A stretch of 64,000 bases of DNA. Source: Stentor roeselii (Eukaryota; Ciliophora; Heterotrichea; Heterotrichida; Stentoridae). The stretch lies in contig RSEH01000239.1 of the NCBI GenBank assembly GCA_006503475.1, forward strand, positions 1-64,000, read 5' to 3'. The stretch's first letter is position 1. The number at the start of each line of letters is the position of its first letter. Below, one piece after another: positions 20,601 to 29,626 of the stretch. The notes beneath the pieces were generated by a model. The model ran no database searches. It was given only the letters and a program-made list of their open reading frames with translations, and was not told the DNA's origin. The translations under genes were made by a program, and so were the position numbers.

Positions 20601-21905
20601 AAAAAAATTTTTAGTATTTTCAAGATTTAAGATTTTTTTTTCTTCAAAAGCATTCCAGACTTCAATTGATCCATTTTTTTTATTGTTTAAAATTAATGTC
20701 CCGTTACTTTGAAATGAGATGATCTTTATTGAGGGTAGAAGAATTTCAAGGTTAATAATTATTGATTTTTGTTTTAGACTCCAAATTATTAGTGAGACTG
20801 TTCTTTCTTGTGTAATTAAATATTGGGAATCTGATGAAAAACAAACATCTTCGAATAAAACATCTGGAAGGATTAATTCTTCTGAGTTTTTTAGCAAGTT
20901 CCAGATTATTAATTGTTTATTGGTTAGAAGGGCAAACTTTTTTTGGTCTTTGGATAATGAAAATAATGTTTTTTGATCGAAAAATGATCCATTTATTGAA
21001 AATTCTTCTTTTCTTTCATATAAGTTCCAGACAATTACATGATGAACTTTTTCTTGAATAGTATATATTAAATATTTTCCATCACTTGAATAATTTAACG
21101 AAGAATGAGGTGTGCTAAAGTGAAGAAAACTCTTACTTCGAGAATTATTAATCATATTGATTGAAAAAATTAGAGTTTTTTGTTTGAAATCCCAAATTCT
21201 AATGAAATGGCCTACACAAGTTGCTAAGTAAGTACAACAAGGAGAAACAGCAAATGGGGCATCATAACAAAAAGTCTCTCTGTATTCAGGATTATAAATA
21301 TCGCCATCGTCCAAGTAATCTATATCGCATTTGTGATCACCTACAATTGACTTCTGCTGATATTTTGAATAGTATAAATACGAGTCTAATAACCAATTTT
21401 CTTCAATTGTTTTGGAATTTTTACAAGTTTTTGGACTCACTTGTAAATTGGGTACTTGACAGAAATCCATTTATATATTATGCTCCAAATATTGAAAACT
21501 AACGAATTTTAAATTCTAAGTAATCACTTGGAATAAGTAGGGCTATTATAAATTAATGACTTAAAACTCAAATGAAGATAAATAAAAACGATTTCAGAAT
21601 ATATTATAAAGATTTGAATAATTTTTTAGATATTTGAAGACATAAAAATATAGACAATAATAATTTATGTTAGAATTTCTTCATTTTTTTGTAGACATTT
21701 TTAAAGTTTTATTATATTTTTCATATTTGTAAATTTCTTTACCTTCATAGATATCAAACTTTAAGAAAATTGCTGCCTTAAATCAACCTAGGTATTAAAC
21801 ATTACCACAATAGAGATTAAAATATACTATACTAAGATTATTAATTGTTTATTCTTTTAATAATAAATAGCATAGCCGAACATGCTTAGATCTTAAGGAC
21901 TAAGT
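17640..21905 (-). repeat. Right arm of the 4.3-kb inverted repeat
   Basis: Reverse-complement partner of 6025-10290. Homology runs from near the WD40 stop codon to about 435 bp upstream of its start, ending near TTAAGATCTAAGCATG. This arm has the intact reading frame. Confidence 0.85.
17649..21470 (-). CDS. WD40 multi-propeller protein, kinase-like tail lost
   Basis: 1,273 residues. From about residue 60 to 1090 there are many WD40-type blades, recognisable by strand-d motifs such as IWDFKQK, VWNLYERK, IWNLLKN, VWNAFEEK, VWKVKSNQ, IWNLMSEN, FWDLNER, IWDIQSR and IWDLKINR, enough for at least two propellers. A helical region follows (LLNKFLTICIKQRENFEDL). The protein aligns over its length with the N-terminal 1,200 residues of the 1,507-residue protein at 22690-27213 but stops before the kinase-like domain, whose remnant lies downstream (17135-17648). 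The start is in TATAAATG context. It forms the right arm of the inverted repeat. Whether the shortened product works is unknown. The intact frame argues for recent or current selection. Confidence 0.82.
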   Translation of the reverse strand: MDFCQVPNLQVSPKTCKNSKTIEENWLLDSYLYYSKYQQKSIVGDHKCDIDYLDDGDIYNPEYRETFCYDAPFAVSPCCTYLATCVGHFIRIWDFKQKTLIFSINMINNSRSKSFLHFSTPHSSLNYSSDGKYLIYTIQEKVHHVIVWNLYERKEEFSINGSFFDQKTLFSLSKDQKKFALLTNKQLIIWNLLKNSEELILPDVLFEDVCFSSDSQYLITQERTVSLIIWSLKQKSIIINLEILLPSIKIISFQSNGTLILNNKKNGSIEVWNAFEEKKILNLENTKNFFSYEEDFIYYRNNSKDVIFNIKNLSRTYLILDKNRFSFCKKSFFSHEAKFLAMTSSESFMIFKNNQFLENEVLEPFVIFFMDVKNLLFSGDNSHCFVVSSSNKITVFELFKGEIVFQLDYNFNLRFTQKFYHHSVGKEIKDSEKIVKYYPEIKLTVGNVFTLNDFLKYKKNDSMKKPFKSFVSMNEEFHKGATISKSTLEYHDQDFNKEILIQKIKTSNQKYNFSFSESKMRNTIYSKHSPIKKFFTTNYRSNEILFWNFDENKQLFPFSNNPDILSCLSCSLDMKFAVVEFSNWTISVLNMNDKNIEFTPLIEDSVIEISLSSYGNYLSIIFKNNNVKVWKVKSNQEVFSFTVKNFNCFTFSPQEKYFLVCYEFGSIIIRNLELNQEEMAINEELEREAVFFFTNNDEFLLMNEKVTMGFFHFWNLKLKKKIKIMRNDLNDYRSRYYCITSDYSKICQLFAISRSGYRNCEVEIWNLMSENLVFSYETTEIRSLKFTPDGQNIALLLKGSILIINIQKHQEININRKIDFNDFKSFRKTLNFSFSHDGEVILLIKSKSVIILNIKENRYKKIKSMNNKSFMESVNPSMHENIILIKQDSSFIVFWNIYTLKSQLTIKNYNNLNVYKGRSPYCERNQLYKYCSNEEFLAIEDCNKSIKIYNLLEMKEEFTLNPCDYSSNLFSDDFEFNFCYYIDFIFSYYRKYFVTASRDGIINFWDLNERIFIFTLGNHVGVKKLFFSANENLLASACDQRTEIWDIQSRNVLYTINDTSENVAICPENVFCVFCQNLEIRIWDLKINRLLITLDYKLANLDCTNIIADTQVKLRIIISRQYLWISSLKGVFKFSLCNKLCLLLNKFLTICIKQRENFEDLHKDMIIALKLYDYDKFYSKSIIKAKKKYNQLASIFIIEYSLTKCSLLSKMLSRYIIEFAKLGCHLSHLSPHAIEILNHNYSIVADMEDGNDENNDMQVLLFLNDSSNEIIKN

Positions 21906-22689
21906 AAATAGAGAAGGATAAAATAAGGTTTATATCCTACTCCTTATATTTTTTATATAAAATACTATTATTTCTCTATACAATAGTATATAATTTCATC
22001 TAATTAAGATCTTGAATTACTTGAGTAATCAAATCACTTATTGATCAATTTATATTATTTGAGAACTTTAAAAATATTCAAGTCAAGAAATTCTTTATTA
22101 TTATAACAAAAAGTTTAAATTTTTGCAAATGATTCTGATATAAATACCCAAATTATCTACCTCTACTAAATTGCGATGATATTTTCACCTTCATTCCATA
22201 TTCTTGAGTTTCTAACCTAGACCCTAACAAAATATTCCACTCTTAAATCTAAACAAGTATAATATAATAGTCTCTAATTTTTTGTCCTTGAAAAGAATAC
22301 CTCAGAGTCCATGCCGATGATTAGTTAATATAATGAATTACTTCCCACCCTATAATTCTTCATCTTCTACTTTTCTATCAACTGGGTGACACTCTTTTCA
22401 ACTATTTTATAAATTCCAGGTAATCAGGTAAGCTATTCAATCTGAATCATGAAAAAAACCTTCGCATTTAATTGTCAATATTCATCCTTCCTTTAAACAA
22501 GCCGATCTGCACTTGGTTCAGCTTAAAGAGCAAAATTTTTTTCCTTTAATTTTTTCCAGGCCTAAAGTAATCTTATTTTTGATAAGTTTTTAAGAATTTC
22601 TCTCTCAAGTAATAATTCAATGAAAGCTTTAATAGTTAATCTTTAAATCATCTAAGTTTATTCATAACTGTTGTTGGATTATTCTATAA
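21906..22689. other. Intergenic spacer between divergent WD40 genes
   Basis: About 780 nt separating the outer end of the right arm from the start of the full-length WD40-pseudokinase gene. No gene or RNA recognised. Confidence 0.6.
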
Positions 22690-25600
22690 ATGGAATCCTC
22701 TCGAGCCCAAAGCTCTTCAGAATACATAAAAACCTGTGATTTTATCAGAAATAATGAAAATTTAACCAAGGCAGAATGGATTCATGAGTTTTATTCACTT
22801 TATTCGAGAAATAACCAGAAGCCTTTGGAGATTGACTACTCAAGGCCTCATCACTTTAGAAACTTTTATGATTTAGAAGAAGATCAGGTTATTCTAGGAA
22901 TGGCTTTTTCACCTTGTTCGAACTTTGTAGCAACTCTGACTAAGACTTCAATTAAAGTTTGGGGATTGCAAAGAAATAAAATAGAATTTTCACTCAAAAT
23001 AAATATCAGTGATAAAGAAATGATCAATGAATGTAATGATGTTATTGGGTACTTGTATTATTCTAATGATGGAAAGTCTTTGATTAGGCTTACTCTCAAT
23101 CTTGAATTATCTAAATTACAAGTAAAAATCTCTAATCTTCAAGAACAAAAAGAAGTTTTTTACCTATCATCAGATCAACTTGACACAAACTCTCATTTCT
23201 CAATATCCCAAGACCACTCCAGATTAGCTTACATATCAAACAACATCCTAAAAGTCTTCAATTTACAAAACTTCTCAGAAGAATTCACCCTTTCAAAAGT
23301 CACTTTCAATTCCTTTTGCCTTTCTTCAGATGATAACATTTTAATCACCTTTAAAGAAAATTCTCTAAAATTTTGGAATTTTCAAACAAAAGTCAATTTT
23401 AAACTAAAAATGAAAAAAAACAGTGATTTAAGCCTTCTTTCAACAAATAATAAAAAAATTTTAATAATCGAGTCAGAAGACGATCTTGAATTTTTCGATC
23501 TTCAAGAAAAAAAAATTCTTTTTCAAGTTGAAAATTTTGGCTTTTATAATAAAACAATTTTTTCAAATGACGGAAATTTTGTAGTATTTGTTGGAAATAA
23601 ACAAATTTTTGTGGAAAACTTAAAAAACTCTAGAAGAAACAGTTTAAAAGGTTTAGAACATTTTATTTTAACTTTTGTTGAAATGCAGTTTTCATTTAAC
23701 AGTCAGTTTTTAGTAGTTTCTGTGAGTGAAGAGATCTTTTTGTGGAAAAAAAAAATTCTGCCTCCTGAATTTGAAAGTCCTTCTTTTAGCTTGAAATTTA
23801 TCTGCTCTGCTTTTCTGTTTTCACCAGACAGTCGAAATCTTGCTCTTTTAGAAAAAAATGGAAGTTTAACTCTTGTTGAAATACCCAACGAATTCCAAAT
23901 AGTTCAAAAAGGCACAAGCGGCAAGTCCTTATTTCCAACCCGAAGCCTTAATCAACCCACAGAATCTAAAAATCCTGAAAACCTTAAAAATTCATCAAAA
24001 ATCTTAAAAAAACTAGAAAAAATCAACATTTTTCCTATTTTCACTCCAAAGTACTCAGAAGTTGAAATAAAAGAAAGAATAAAACAATTAAAACAAAAAC
24101 TAAACTTTTCATCTCATGGGTCAATTTCACAAGACTTTGAAATCCTGAGTTTTTCACCTAAAAAAAAATTTATTTCTACCTTCTCAAAAGATTTTTCAAT
24201 AAAATTTCTAGAAATCGAAGAAAAAAATCAAAATTTTTCTTTAAAAAACTCGAAAATAATCAGGTTTCTTTCACATTCTTCTGACTTGAACTTCGCTGTT
24301 GTCGAGTTTACAAATGGAGTGATTTCCGTTTGGAACATTGAAGAAAAAAAAGAAGAATTTAAATTATTTCCACAAGAAGTAGTCATTTTGACTGTTCTTT
24401 CTTTTAATGGGAATTATTTGGCAGTACATTTTTTATCAAATATTTTAAAAATCTGGAAAATTTTTGAAAATCGAGAAATTTTAAATTTTAGTTTTAAGGA
24501 CATTGAATCTTTTGGCTTTTCACCTGAAGGAAAATTTTTTTTAGTTGCTTTTGAGGAGAATACGATTCTTGTTTTTGACTTAGAGTCGAGAAGTGAATTT
24601 TTAAGAATTTTTCATCATTTCTGGCATTTGAAGTTTAGTAAAAATTTCTTGTTTTCTGATGATGACTGTTTTTTAATGGTTAATCAACAATGTAAGAAGG
24701 TTAAGATCTGGGATTTGATGGAAAAGACTGAGATTGAAATAGGGGAAAGTGAAGGGTATGACTATGGACTTTCAGCTTTTTCTAATAAAAATAAACTTTT
24801 TGCTATTTTCAGACCTGATATGATTGAGATCTGGGATTTACAAGAAAAAACATTGAATCATGAGGAAGAGTCTTCAAAGATCACCTCGATTTTATTCTCA
24901 CCTGATGGAAAAGTTCTCGCCTGGGAACTAGAAAAATCAATAAAAATTCTAAACATTCAAAATAAACAACTTCAGTCAATTTGTCTAGAAAAAGTCATTC
25001 CAAGTTTAAATCTTTCTACTTTTCGCTTCATTCAAACAGGACTTTCTTTCTCTGATGAAGGGAAGGTCTTATTTTATGGAACTTTTGATAAAGAATTGTT
25101 TTTTTATCAGCAAGGAGAAAATTTGAAGGTCTTTAAATTTAAAAAAAATTTTAAAGTCAATTCAATTTTTTTTAATAAGAAAAAAAAAGTTTTTGTTATT
25201 GAAAAGTTTTATTTTTTTGTTGAGGTTTGGAATTTGGAAGATTTTCAGAAAAAAATGATTCAAAATCGATTTGAGGAAAAAATTTTATTGAAATTTTCGA
25301 ATAATGAAGAAAAACTTGCGATTGACTTGGGAATGAAAAAAGTTGTTTTTGATTTGTTGAAGGAAAGTGAAGAATTTGTTTTTGAAGAGAAAGATGAATT
25401 TTGTTTTCAGTCATTTGGAGAAGATTTGGATGATTTTTATGGGAATAGCTTTAGATATTCTCAGGAAGAATTTAAGAAGATTGTTTTTTTCCCTAGGGAA
25501 GAGTTTTTCGCGTTTGAATCAGAAAATGGTGTAATTAATGTTTGGGATGCTGTTAAAAGATTACCTGTGTTTATATTAGGTGAACATTTTGGTATTAGGG

Positions 25601-27213
25601 AATTGTTTGTATCTACCAGGGAAGACTTTTTAGCATCGGTTAATTATGAAAAAATAAAAATTTGGAATTTGATTGATAGATGTGTTTATCTTGAAATTTA
25701 TGGCACTTGTACATGCATTACTTTTACATCAGACAGTCTTTTTTGTGCAATAAATGACGATCAAAGAATAAAAATATTAAACCTCTCCACAAAGAGATTA
25801 ATAATCTCACTAAATCACTGCATCCAAACAGTAAAAAACATGATATTCACAAATGAAGATCAAATTTTGTGGATATCTGGAAATGATGTTTCATTTAAGT
25901 TTGCCTTTTCGAACAAATTATTTTCTTTGCTTAACGAAGATTTGCATACTTTTATTAAACAAAGAGAAAACTTGAATGACCTGTTAAATGATATGAAAGT
26001 GGCACTTAGATTATATGATTATGATAATTATTTTACTAAAGCCAAACTCACTGCTGAAAAAAAATTCAATGAATTAGTCTCAAAAGTATTTATCACATTT
26101 TATTTAAACAAGTGCGATAATTTAGCAGAAATTCTTGTGAAATTTATAATGGATTATGCGGCAATAGGTATTTTTTTATATGATCTCAATCCAAATGCAA
26201 TGATGATTATTGAAAATCATCTAAAAAAAGTATTCAAAGATATTATTGAAGACTGCGATGTTAAGATTCTAATGTTTTTGATTGATTGCTGTCATGAAAT
26301 TAAATTTAAAGCACAACTCAAGCAAGATCTAGAAAAACTAAATGATTTGAAAAATTTTTTCAAAAAAAAAGTCTTAAACATGAACCCTTCTTCAAATTTC
26401 GAAATCGAGGAAAAAATCAACAACGAGTCTCTTCAAAAAGCCAAACTTTATCAATCAAAACAAAAAAAATTCTACGAAGTAAAACTTTCAAGATCAAAAC
26501 TTGAATTCCATACAGTGTTAATAAAGGAATATATATTAAAAAGCGATTTACCAAAAGAAACCAAGGAAAAGCTGATAATCGAATTTAAAAAAGAAGCAAA
26601 ATGTTATCAAATCCTTGAAAAATCCATCTGCAACTATTTCAGTTGTTTAAATTCAACCAAAATTTTTTTAACAATGATCGAATCTCACAAGTCTCTGAAA
26701 AAATCTTTAAAAGACTTAAATTTCCAAAACAAATTAAACGACCTTCACTATTTCAAGAAAATTCTCAACTCTTTAATCCATTCTTTCGCGATATTATCAA
26801 GTAAAAACATCTTACATCGTCAAATTTGCCCTAAATCCTTGCAAATTACATCAAACTTTGAAATAAAAATCATTAATTTCCTTTTTGCATCAGTAAAAAT
26901 CAATGAATCCTGGCATGTTCCTGAGAAAAGCCTTTTGACTAGCACAAGTCAACTTTATAGATCACCTGAAGAAAGTTCTAATGAAAACCTCGACTTGGAA
27001 AAATGCGATGTTTATTCTTTGGGACTCGTCATTATTGAGTTGGCAAGTCTTGAAAATATTAGAAAAATTAAAGAAAATCTTAAATCGTGTTTGGATGATC
27101 TGAGGATGGGAAAGTTTTGTTGGCTTTGGCCTATTTTGAGAAATATGCTTTTAGATTGTCCTCAAGATCGACCTAGTTTCTTAGAACTCTCGTTGTTTCG
27201 GTTTAATTTTTAG
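22690..27213 (+). CDS. WD40 multi-propeller protein with C-terminal pseudokinase (complete)
   Basis: 1,507 residues, the only complete family member here. Residues about 60-1120 hold some 16-18 WD40 blades (VWNIEEKK, IWKIFENR, IWDLMEKT, IWDLQEKT, VWDAVKRL, IWNLIDRC). Residues about 1130-1290 are helical. The tail, from about 1290, has a kinase fold: a Lys in VLIKEYIL, a Glu in EFKKEAKCY, then HRQICPKSLQI (1376-1386), NFLFA (1396-1400), YRSPEE and DVYSLG. The catalytic Asp (HRD to HRQ), the metal-binding Asn (to Gln) and the DFG Asp (to Asn) are all replaced, and no glycine loop is seen, so it should not phosphorylate. The start is TATAAATG. A pepsin-like gene follows tail-to-tail (27875-29113). 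The product is probably a cytosolic scaffold; partner unknown. Confidence 0.88.
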   Translation: MESSRAQSSSEYIKTCDFIRNNENLTKAEWIHEFYSLYSRNNQKPLEIDYSRPHHFRNFYDLEEDQVILGMAFSPCSNFVATLTKTSIKVWGLQRNKIEFSLKINISDKEMINECNDVIGYLYYSNDGKSLIRLTLNLELSKLQVKISNLQEQKEVFYLSSDQLDTNSHFSISQDHSRLAYISNNILKVFNLQNFSEEFTLSKVTFNSFCLSSDDNILITFKENSLKFWNFQTKVNFKLKMKKNSDLSLLSTNNKKILIIESEDDLEFFDLQEKKILFQVENFGFYNKTIFSNDGNFVVFVGNKQIFVENLKNSRRNSLKGLEHFILTFVEMQFSFNSQFLVVSVSEEIFLWKKKILPPEFESPSFSLKFICSAFLFSPDSRNLALLEKNGSLTLVEIPNEFQIVQKGTSGKSLFPTRSLNQPTESKNPENLKNSSKILKKLEKINIFPIFTPKYSEVEIKERIKQLKQKLNFSSHGSISQDFEILSFSPKKKFISTFSKDFSIKFLEIEEKNQNFSLKNSKIIRFLSHSSDLNFAVVEFTNGVISVWNIEEKKEEFKLFPQEVVILTVLSFNGNYLAVHFLSNILKIWKIFENREILNFSFKDIESFGFSPEGKFFLVAFEENTILVFDLESRSEFLRIFHHFWHLKFSKNFLFSDDDCFLMVNQQCKKVKIWDLMEKTEIEIGESEGYDYGLSAFSNKNKLFAIFRPDMIEIWDLQEKTLNHEEESSKITSILFSPDGKVLAWELEKSIKILNIQNKQLQSICLEKVIPSLNLSTFRFIQTGLSFSDEGKVLFYGTFDKELFFYQQGENLKVFKFKKNFKVNSIFFNKKKKVFVIEKFYFFVEVWNLEDFQKKMIQNRFEEKILLKFSNNEEKLAIDLGMKKVVFDLLKESEEFVFEEKDEFCFQSFGEDLDDFYGNSFRYSQEEFKKIVFFPREEFFAFESENGVINVWDAVKRLPVFILGEHFGIRELFVSTREDFLASVNYEKIKIWNLIDRCVYLEIYGTCTCITFTSDSLFCAINDDQRIKILNLSTKRLIISLNHCIQTVKNMIFTNEDQILWISGNDVSFKFAFSNKLFSLLNEDLHTFIKQRENLNDLLNDMKVALRLYDYDNYFTKAKLTAEKKFNELVSKVFITFYLNKCDNLAEILVKFIMDYAAIGIFLYDLNPNAMMIIENHLKKVFKDIIEDCDVKILMFLIDCCHEIKFKAQLKQDLEKLNDLKNFFKKKVLNMNPSSNFEIEEKINNESLQKAKLYQSKQKKFYEVKLSRSKLEFHTVLIKEYILKSDLPKETKEKLIIEFKKEAKCYQILEKSICNYFSCLNSTKIFLTMIESHKSLKKSLKDLNFQNKLNDLHYFKKILNSLIHSFAILSSKNILHRQICPKSLQITSNFEIKIINFLFASVKINESWHVPEKSLLTSTSQLYRSPEESSNENLDLEKCDVYSLGLVIIELASLENIRKIKENLKSCLDDLRMGKFCWLWPILRNMLLDCPQDRPSFLELSLFRFNF

Positions 27214-27874
27214 GATATTTTAGGTAAGTTAAAATAGGTTTTGGGTTTAGAAGTAATTTTTATGATGGAGATTTGGAAGTTTAAGGATGGTGTGAAAAGT
27301 TTTAAGGGTTTATAAGTTTGATTGATAAAATGAAGTTGAAATTTAATGATAAAACACGAAGTTATTGAATTGAAAGGTAATTCTAATTGAATGGACAAGT
27401 ATTTATTTTCATTTTTATTATAATAGTTTTATCATTTAATAACTTGCTTACTTTGAAAGAATAAGATTTGACTATTTTTATCTCATTAAAGATGAAGATT
27501 AATTTTTCTGATATTTTAAAAAAATAACTGAATATTTTCTGTTAATTAAGAAAATTTCATATTTAAGTATTGTTTAGAATATAAGTTTAAACTAGATATA
27601 TTAATCTTAAAATATCACTAAGCCTATTAATTCTCTTCAGTATTTTCTTATCAGAAATGATTACTTAAGCATAGAATCCATTGTCGACTACCATTGAATA
27701 AAAATATTCAATTATAAATACAATAAACTCATATTTCTAAACTTCTCATAAATTTTATATTCAAATTACCAAAATGTTTGTTATTCTTCAATAATCTGTT
27801 GAATAATCATTTAACAAAGAGACAAATTCCTATTTTAACTCAAAATATTATGTTAATTCTAGTTAATCTATCGA
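27214..27874. other. AT-rich spacer between convergent genes
   Basis: 660 nt between the WD40-pseudokinase stop and the pepsin-like stop. No gene or repeat recognised. Confidence 0.6.
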
Positions 27875-29113
27875 TTATATGCTTAGATATATTTGCCTTT
27901 CATCATCCCTATTTTTTCGAATGTAAATAACTCCTAAAGCAAATGCAATCATTACAACCGCAGACATTGCACTCTGATAAACGTTAAACAAACCTTTTGT
28001 AGTACTGAATTCGTTGTTTATAGACTCCTTGAAATAAATTAAGTTGTTTTCAGCATCAAACATGGTGTAGTAGGTTTTAAAAAATGGTAAACCTATAATA
28101 TCATTAGTTCTAGATTTATTATTTCTCTGTATCAAGACAGTACAAAGTCCATTTTTTTCCTTTCTCAAGTAATTTTCCTTAAAAATAAGAAAACTTCCAT
28201 GATCCGAGATATACCCAATAGTAGGAAAATAGCTAGAGCAATCACACATCAAATAGCTTTCCCTATTATCCAAAGTATAATTAAAGCAATTAGCCCATAT
28301 CTGAATATAAGGAAGGAAAAAAATATCATAATTATTATACCCCATAATAATCGATTGTCTACTAACATCAAAAGTGATATTTTGAAGCAAAACATTCGAT
28401 TTTCCATTAACAATAATAAACTTCGTTTCCACCATCCAAGCCTGTCTATCCTCCAAAGTTTTCATAAACCCAACAGGTCCAATCTGTGCATATTCAACAG
28501 AATCCCAATAGCCTAAAGTAAGTGCTGATTGTTTCAAAGCTTTATGAGGACTACTTATATATATTGAAAATCGCTTTTCTTGTAAAAAACCTTTTTTTAC
28601 TAATTGTGAAAGAATTTCTTCTTTTCCTTTCCCAAGACCTAAAAAACCATCTGCCTTTGAAAAATTTCCAATGTTGTCCCAGGTAAGCATTAGAAAATTT
28701 ATGTCGTTTATGAAATTGCTTTTTAGTAAAAGACCGTCAGATAACCAGTATCCTTCACAGTAAAAGGAAAGACAGGATTCTCCGAATAGATCTGGACTTT
28801 TTAATTGTTTGTAGTGGCTTTGGTTTGGGTTGTATTTTTTGGTGGAGTTGTGACAATAGCAACTCTCTCCTGAGACGAAGGAATAGGAGTTTACAAGGTT
28901 TAGGCCCATGTTGAGGATTTGAGGAGGGTATCCAAATCCAATTTTAATAGTAAACTCTTCTTGCTTGATTTCTGTTAAAGGAATAGCATTTAAAGCTATT
29001 GATCTATTCATATCTGACTCCTCAGGAGTAACTTTAATTATTTTTTCAATGGAAGAAATAGAAAACTTTAAAGTTTCTGCTGATATGATAGTAAAAAGAA
29101 ATAGGATTACCAT
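27875..29113 (-). CDS. Pepsin-like (A1 fold) type I membrane protein, catalytic motifs lost
   Basis: 412 residues. Signal peptide (MVILFLFTIISAETLKF), N-lobe motif GFGYPPQ, C-lobe signature IIGLPFFKTYYTMFD, then a C-terminal membrane helix (MSAVVMIAFALGVIYI). The first catalytic triplet reads N-L-V and the second D-V-S, so both DTG motifs are absent. The family cysteine pair is SCYCHNS. The start context is TTTATAAATG. This is the tail-to-tail partner of the complete WD40-pseudokinase gene. Several N-glycosylation sequons (for example NDINF is not one, but NRS and NIT are) fit a secreted topology. Confidence 0.85.
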   Translation of the reverse strand: MVILFLFTIISAETLKFSISSIEKIIKVTPEESDMNRSIALNAIPLTEIKQEEFTIKIGFGYPPQILNMGLNLVNSYSFVSGESCYCHNSTKKYNPNQSHYKQLKSPDLFGESCLSFYCEGYWLSDGLLLKSNFINDINFLMLTWDNIGNFSKADGFLGLGKGKEEILSQLVKKGFLQEKRFSIYISSPHKALKQSALTLGYWDSVEYAQIGPVGFMKTLEDRQAWMVETKFIIVNGKSNVLLQNITFDVSRQSIIMGYNNYDIFFLPYIQIWANCFNYTLDNRESYLMCDCSSYFPTIGYISDHGSFLIFKENYLRKEKNGLCTVLIQRNNKSRTNDIIGLPFFKTYYTMFDAENNLIYFKESINNEFSTTKGLFNVYQSAMSAVVMIAFALGVIYIRKNRDDERQIYLSI

Positions 29114-29626
29114 TTATAAAATTGTAATTTTTTCCACTAATTTATATAAACACTTAAAATATAGACATATTCAATTAGCATGGATCTTTTATAAGTAGGA
29201 AATTTAGTGAAATTATTTAAACTTGACTAAATTTTTAGTCTAAAAAATTAGAAATAGGATGAAGTGCTTATCCTCTTTCGATCAAGGAACCTAAATAGAA
29301 GAGTTAAGTAAAAAGAAGGTCTGAAAAATGGAAACTCACTATCTTACCTTGATTCGAATAGACTATATCAAGAATAGATCTTTTTTTCCCAATTCAACGA
29401 ATAATGATCAAAAGATATAAAAGTACCTTTTAAATCTTGCTTAGCTAGTCACTGAATAATAAAATCCCTAAATTTATCAAAATGACCTAAACTACCTAAA
29501 ATTTTAACTTTATCTAGACAAAGAACCCCTTTTACTAAATTAAAACTTTAAACTTATTTTCTTACTCAAACAACCTCTTCAAACCATCATATTTCCTAAT
29601 CTAAAATTCTAAACTACTTAATTCTT
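29114..29626. other. Short AT-rich spacer between tandem pepsin-like genes
   Basis: 513 nt. It holds the octamer at 29160 and nothing else I can support. Confidence 0.55.
29160..29167. promoter_or_regulatory. Candidate upstream octamer TATAGACA
   Basis: TATAGACA lies 47 nt upstream of the start at 29113, in the same orientation relative to the gene as at 2737-2744. Confidence 0.35.

Noticed and set aside
6025-21905. The inverted repeat as an assembly artefact
   Set aside because: The arms differ at many positions, one being a pseudogene, so they are not the same sequence assembled twice.
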